DNA from: CAZTPH01 sp031552655
GTDB taxonomy: Bacteria; Pseudomonadota; Gammaproteobacteria; UBA9339
Length of the DNA: 15,710 bases
Direction: 5' to 3'
NCBI GenBank assembly: GCA_031552655.1
Contig: JAVBML010000062.1
Span: forward strand, 1-15,710
Below, piece after piece: positions 13,473 through 15,710 of this stretch. The position numbers were made by a program, and so were the translations under genes. The notes beneath the pieces are model-generated. The model was not told where the DNA came from. It saw nothing but the letters and a program-made list of their open reading frames with translations, and did no database searches. Every line of letters starts with the position of its first letter. Positions within the stretch are counted from its first letter, which is position 1.

Positions 13473-15563
13473 ATGGCTAGAACGCATGCATTAAAATATT
13501 ATAGAAACATTGGCATAGCAGCCCACATTGATGCCGGGAAAACGACGACCACGGAGCGCATTTTATTTTACACTGGCGTATCCCATAGAATGGGTGAAGT
13601 GCATGATGGAACCGCAGTGATGGATTGGATGGAACAGGAGCGAGAGCGAGGAATTACCATTACAGCGGCGGCCACTACTTGCCAATGGAGTGGTATGAAT
13701 AAGCAATATCCGGAGCATAGAATTAATATTATTGATACTCCAGGACACGTTGATTTTACCGTGGAAGTGGAACGTTCTTTGAGAGTATTAGATGGGGCCA
13801 TAGTGGTTTTCTGCGCCGTAGGTGGGGTGGAGCCGCAGTCGGAGACGGTGTGGCGCCAGGCAAATAAATACCAAGTACCAAGAGTTTGTTTTGTTAATAA
13901 GATGGATAGAGCGGGAGCTGATTTTTTTAGAGTAGCTAAGCAAATTAGAGATAGACTAAGTGGTAATCCCGTTGTTATGCAAGTGCCCATTGGCAGGGAA
14001 GAAAATTTTGCTGGAGTAGTTGATTTAGTAGGTATGAGAGCTATTTATTGGAATGATAGCGATAAGGGGATGACCTATAGAGAAGAGCCCATTCCTGAAG
14101 ATCTAAAGGATATTTGCCATGAGTGGCATGATAAATTGGTTGAACAAGCAGCGGAAGCTAATGAAGAATTGATGAATAAATACTTAGAAGGTAATACCCT
14201 AAGTATTGATGAGATTAAAATCGGCATTAGAACTTTGACCATAGCTAATAGTATTATTCCAGTATTCTGTGGTTCGGCATTTAAAAACAGAGGAGTGCAA
14301 GCAGTTCTAGACGCGGTGATTGATTACTTACCTGCTCCCCACGAGGTTGCAGCGATAAAAGGTGTTTTAGAGGATGGCAGCGATGCCGTTCGCAATTCAT
14401 CAGATAGTGAACCATTCTCAGCTTTGGCTTTTAAAATTGCGACGGATCCCTTTGTGGGAGCTTTAACATTTTTTAGAGTTTATTCTGGAATATTAAAATC
14501 CGGTGACAGTGTCTATAATCCAGTTAAATGTAAACGGGAACGCATTGGCCGTATTGTTCAATTGCATGCGAATTCAAGATCAGAAATTAAGGAAGTTTAT
14601 GCCGGTGATATTGCAGCGGCCGTTGGTTTAAAAAATGTTTCCACGGGTGATACTCTCTGCGATGAAAGCCAGATAATTACCCTTGAAAAAATGGAATTTC
14701 CCGAACCAGTTATTTCTGTGGCCGTTGAACCTAAGACTAAGGCTGATCAGGAAAAGATGGGAATAGCTTTAAACAAATTAGCGCAGGAGGACCCATCATT
14801 TAGAGTGCATACGGATGAGGAGTCAGGGCAGACAATCATCGAGGGCATGGGGGAACTGCACCTAGAGATCATTGTGGACAGAATGAAGCGAGAGTTTAAT
14901 GTCGATGCCAATGTAGGTAAACCACAAGTTGCCTACCGCGAAACCATTAAAAAGACGATTGAGCAGGAAGGAAAGTATATTAGACAATCTGGTGGTAGGG
15001 GACAATATGGCCATGTTTGGATTAAGTTGGAACCGCTAGAGAGAGGAGCCGGCTATGAATTTGTAAACAACATTGTGGGTGGTGTAATTCCCAGAGAATA
15101 TATTCCCGCCGTTGACAAAGGTGTCAAGGGACAAATGGAAAATGGAGTGTTGGCCGGATATCCCGTAGTTGATGTTAGAGTAAGTTTATTTGATGGTTCC
15201 TATCATGACGTTGATTCCAGTGAAATGGCGTTTAAGATAGCTGGTTCCCAAGCTTTTAAGGAAGGTGCTCTGAGGGCAGGAGCGGTTATTTTAGAGCCCA
15301 TAGTAAATGTTGAAGTTGTTACTCCCGAGGAATATATGGGGGATATAGTTGGTGACTTAAGTCGTCGCCGTGGTATTATTCAAGCCATGGATACCAGTCC
15401 ATCGGGCAGGGTTATAAAAGCTCAGGTTCCCCTGGGTGAAATGTTTGGCTATGCAACCGATGTTAGGTCCATGAGTCAGGGGCGCGCTACATATACTATG
15501 GAGTTTGCAAAATACAGTGAAGCACCGGCAAATATTGCCGAAGCTATTATTAAAAAACAGTAA
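13473..15563 (+). CDS. fusA: Elongation factor G
   Basis: EF-G is the GTPase that drives tRNA-mRNA translocation and, with RRF, ribosome recycling. The 696-residue protein (E. coli 704) has P-loop AHIDAGKT (about 17-24), switch I ending RGITIT, switch II DTPGHVDF (88-95), NKMD (142-145) and the G5 region CGSAFKN. Domain II follows with PFSALAFKIATDPFVG, domain III with EDPSFRVHTDEESGQTIIEGMGELHLEI, domain IV with KQSGG-like RQSGGRGQYGHV and the tip GVIPREYIPAVDKG, and domain V with GDLSRRRGII and the end YTMEFAKYSEAPANIAEAIIKKQ. This is a canonical single-copy type EF-G without insertions. It starts 6 nt after the rpsG stop, and AGGTGG (13458-13463) inside the end of rpsG serves as ribosome binding site, so coupling to rpsG is likely. 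Confidence 0.99.
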   Translation: MARTHALKYYRNIGIAAHIDAGKTTTTERILFYTGVSHRMGEVHDGTAVMDWMEQERERGITITAAATTCQWSGMNKQYPEHRINIIDTPGHVDFTVEVERSLRVLDGAIVVFCAVGGVEPQSETVWRQANKYQVPRVCFVNKMDRAGADFFRVAKQIRDRLSGNPVVMQVPIGREENFAGVVDLVGMRAIYWNDSDKGMTYREEPIPEDLKDICHEWHDKLVEQAAEANEELMNKYLEGNTLSIDEIKIGIRTLTIANSIIPVFCGSAFKNRGVQAVLDAVIDYLPAPHEVAAIKGVLEDGSDAVRNSSDSEPFSALAFKIATDPFVGALTFFRVYSGILKSGDSVYNPVKCKRERIGRIVQLHANSRSEIKEVYAGDIAAAVGLKNVSTGDTLCDESQIITLEKMEFPEPVISVAVEPKTKADQEKMGIALNKLAQEDPSFRVHTDEESGQTIIEGMGELHLEIIVDRMKREFNVDANVGKPQVAYRETIKKTIEQEGKYIRQSGGRGQYGHVWIKLEPLERGAGYEFVNNIVGGVIPREYIPAVDKGVKGQMENGVLAGYPVVDVRVSLFDGSYHDVDSSEMAFKIAGSQAFKEGALRAGAVILEPIVNVEVVTPEEYMGDIVGDLSRRRGIIQAMDTSPSGRVIKAQVPLGEMFGYATDVRSMSQGRATYTMEFAKYSEAPANIAEAIIKKQ

Positions 15564-15583
15564 CAAATTGAGGGCAAGAGAAA

Positions 15584-15710
15584 ATGGCGGAGAGATTTGA
15601 GAGGACGAAACCACATATAAATATAGGGACGATAGGTCACGTGGATCATGGTAAGACGACGTTGACGGCGGCATTGACGGTGGTGCTATCGAGTAAGTTT
15701 GGAGGAACGG
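15584..15710 (+). CDS. tuf: Elongation factor Tu, 5' end (partial, 3' truncated by window edge)
   Basis: ATG 15584 lies 9 nt after GAGGG (15570-15574) and 20 nt after the fusA stop. It opens MAERFERTKPHINIGTIGHVDHGKTTLT, with the EF-Tu P-loop GHVDHGKT at residues 18-25, then AALTVVLSSKFGG before the window ends. This is the last gene of the str operon in the visible part. It is the second tuf of the window, the other being the 3' fragment at 1-138. Codon choice is unusual for such a gene: all seven Thr codons are ACG and all three Ile codons are ATA. Only 127 nt are visible, so integrity of the gene cannot be judged. Confidence 0.97.
   Translation, partial: MAERFERTKPHINIGTIGHVDHGKTTLTAALTVVLSSKFGGT

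Noticed and set aside
13568..13990. 140-codon open frame on the minus strand inside fusA
   Set aside because: It lies opposite the conserved EF-G GTPase domain and has no recognisable domain; it is explained by codon bias of fusA.
1..15710. CRISPR arrays, insertion sequences, toxin-antitoxin or other accessory systems
   Set aside because: No regularly spaced repeats, transposase-like frames or unassigned plus-strand genes were seen; the whole window is conserved housekeeping DNA.

Overview
The window is a core-genome block from a proteobacterium, not an accessory region. It carries the fused secE-nusG / L11-L10-rpoBC / str cluster in the order tuf (3' end) - tRNA-Trp - secE - nusG - rplK - rplA - rplJ - rplL - rpoB - rpoC - rpsL - rpsG - fusA - tuf (5' end). 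All genes are on the + strand. The gene order, the two tuf copies flanking the block, and the RpoB and RpoC sequences (both lineage-specific insertions of the beta subunit are present) point to a beta- or gammaproteobacterium. Several stretches look more betaproteobacterial to me: the RpoB start EKKRIRKSFAK, LLFSARIIPYRG, and the longer second RpoB insertion. The C-terminus of L10 looks more gammaproteobacterial. DNA is moderately AT-rich, especially between genes, and codon use leans to A/T, which would fit a host-adapted or divergent lineage. I do not name a species.

Layout. 1-138 is the end of tuf, followed after 9 nt by tRNA-Trp (148-223). 268-1245 holds the translocase subunit SecE and the transcription factor NusG. 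1315-2455 is rplK-rplA, with the start of rplA overlapping the end of rplK, preceded by what looks like an L1 autoregulatory site that copies the L1 site of 23S rRNA. 2456-2902 is the largest non-coding stretch (447 nt), a structured leader of the rplJL-rpoBC unit where the L10-L12 autoregulatory site is expected. 2903-3847 is rplJ-rplL. 3848-4014 is a 167-nt spacer with several hairpins, at the place where E. coli has an attenuator and an RNase III site. 4015-12424 is rpoB-rpoC. A near-consensus promoter with a GC-rich discriminator (12454-12482) starts the str operon rpsL-rpsG-fusA-tuf (12549 to the right end).

The genes work together as the core gene-expression machinery: RNA polymerase beta and beta', a factor linking polymerase to the ribosome (NusG), the L11/L10/L12 stalk and L1 stalk, S12 and S7 of the small subunit, the elongation factors EF-Tu and EF-G that act at the stalk, and a Sec channel subunit.

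I found no new defence, mobile or biosynthetic system and no CRISPR array or insertion sequence. The points worth a second look are RNA-level: a tRNA-Trp whose D-loop lacks one of the two invariant G residues, three probable autoregulatory or processing leaders, stop-codon use without any TGA in 12 genes, unusual tuf codon choice, and contig ends that each hold about 127 nt of a tuf repeat.
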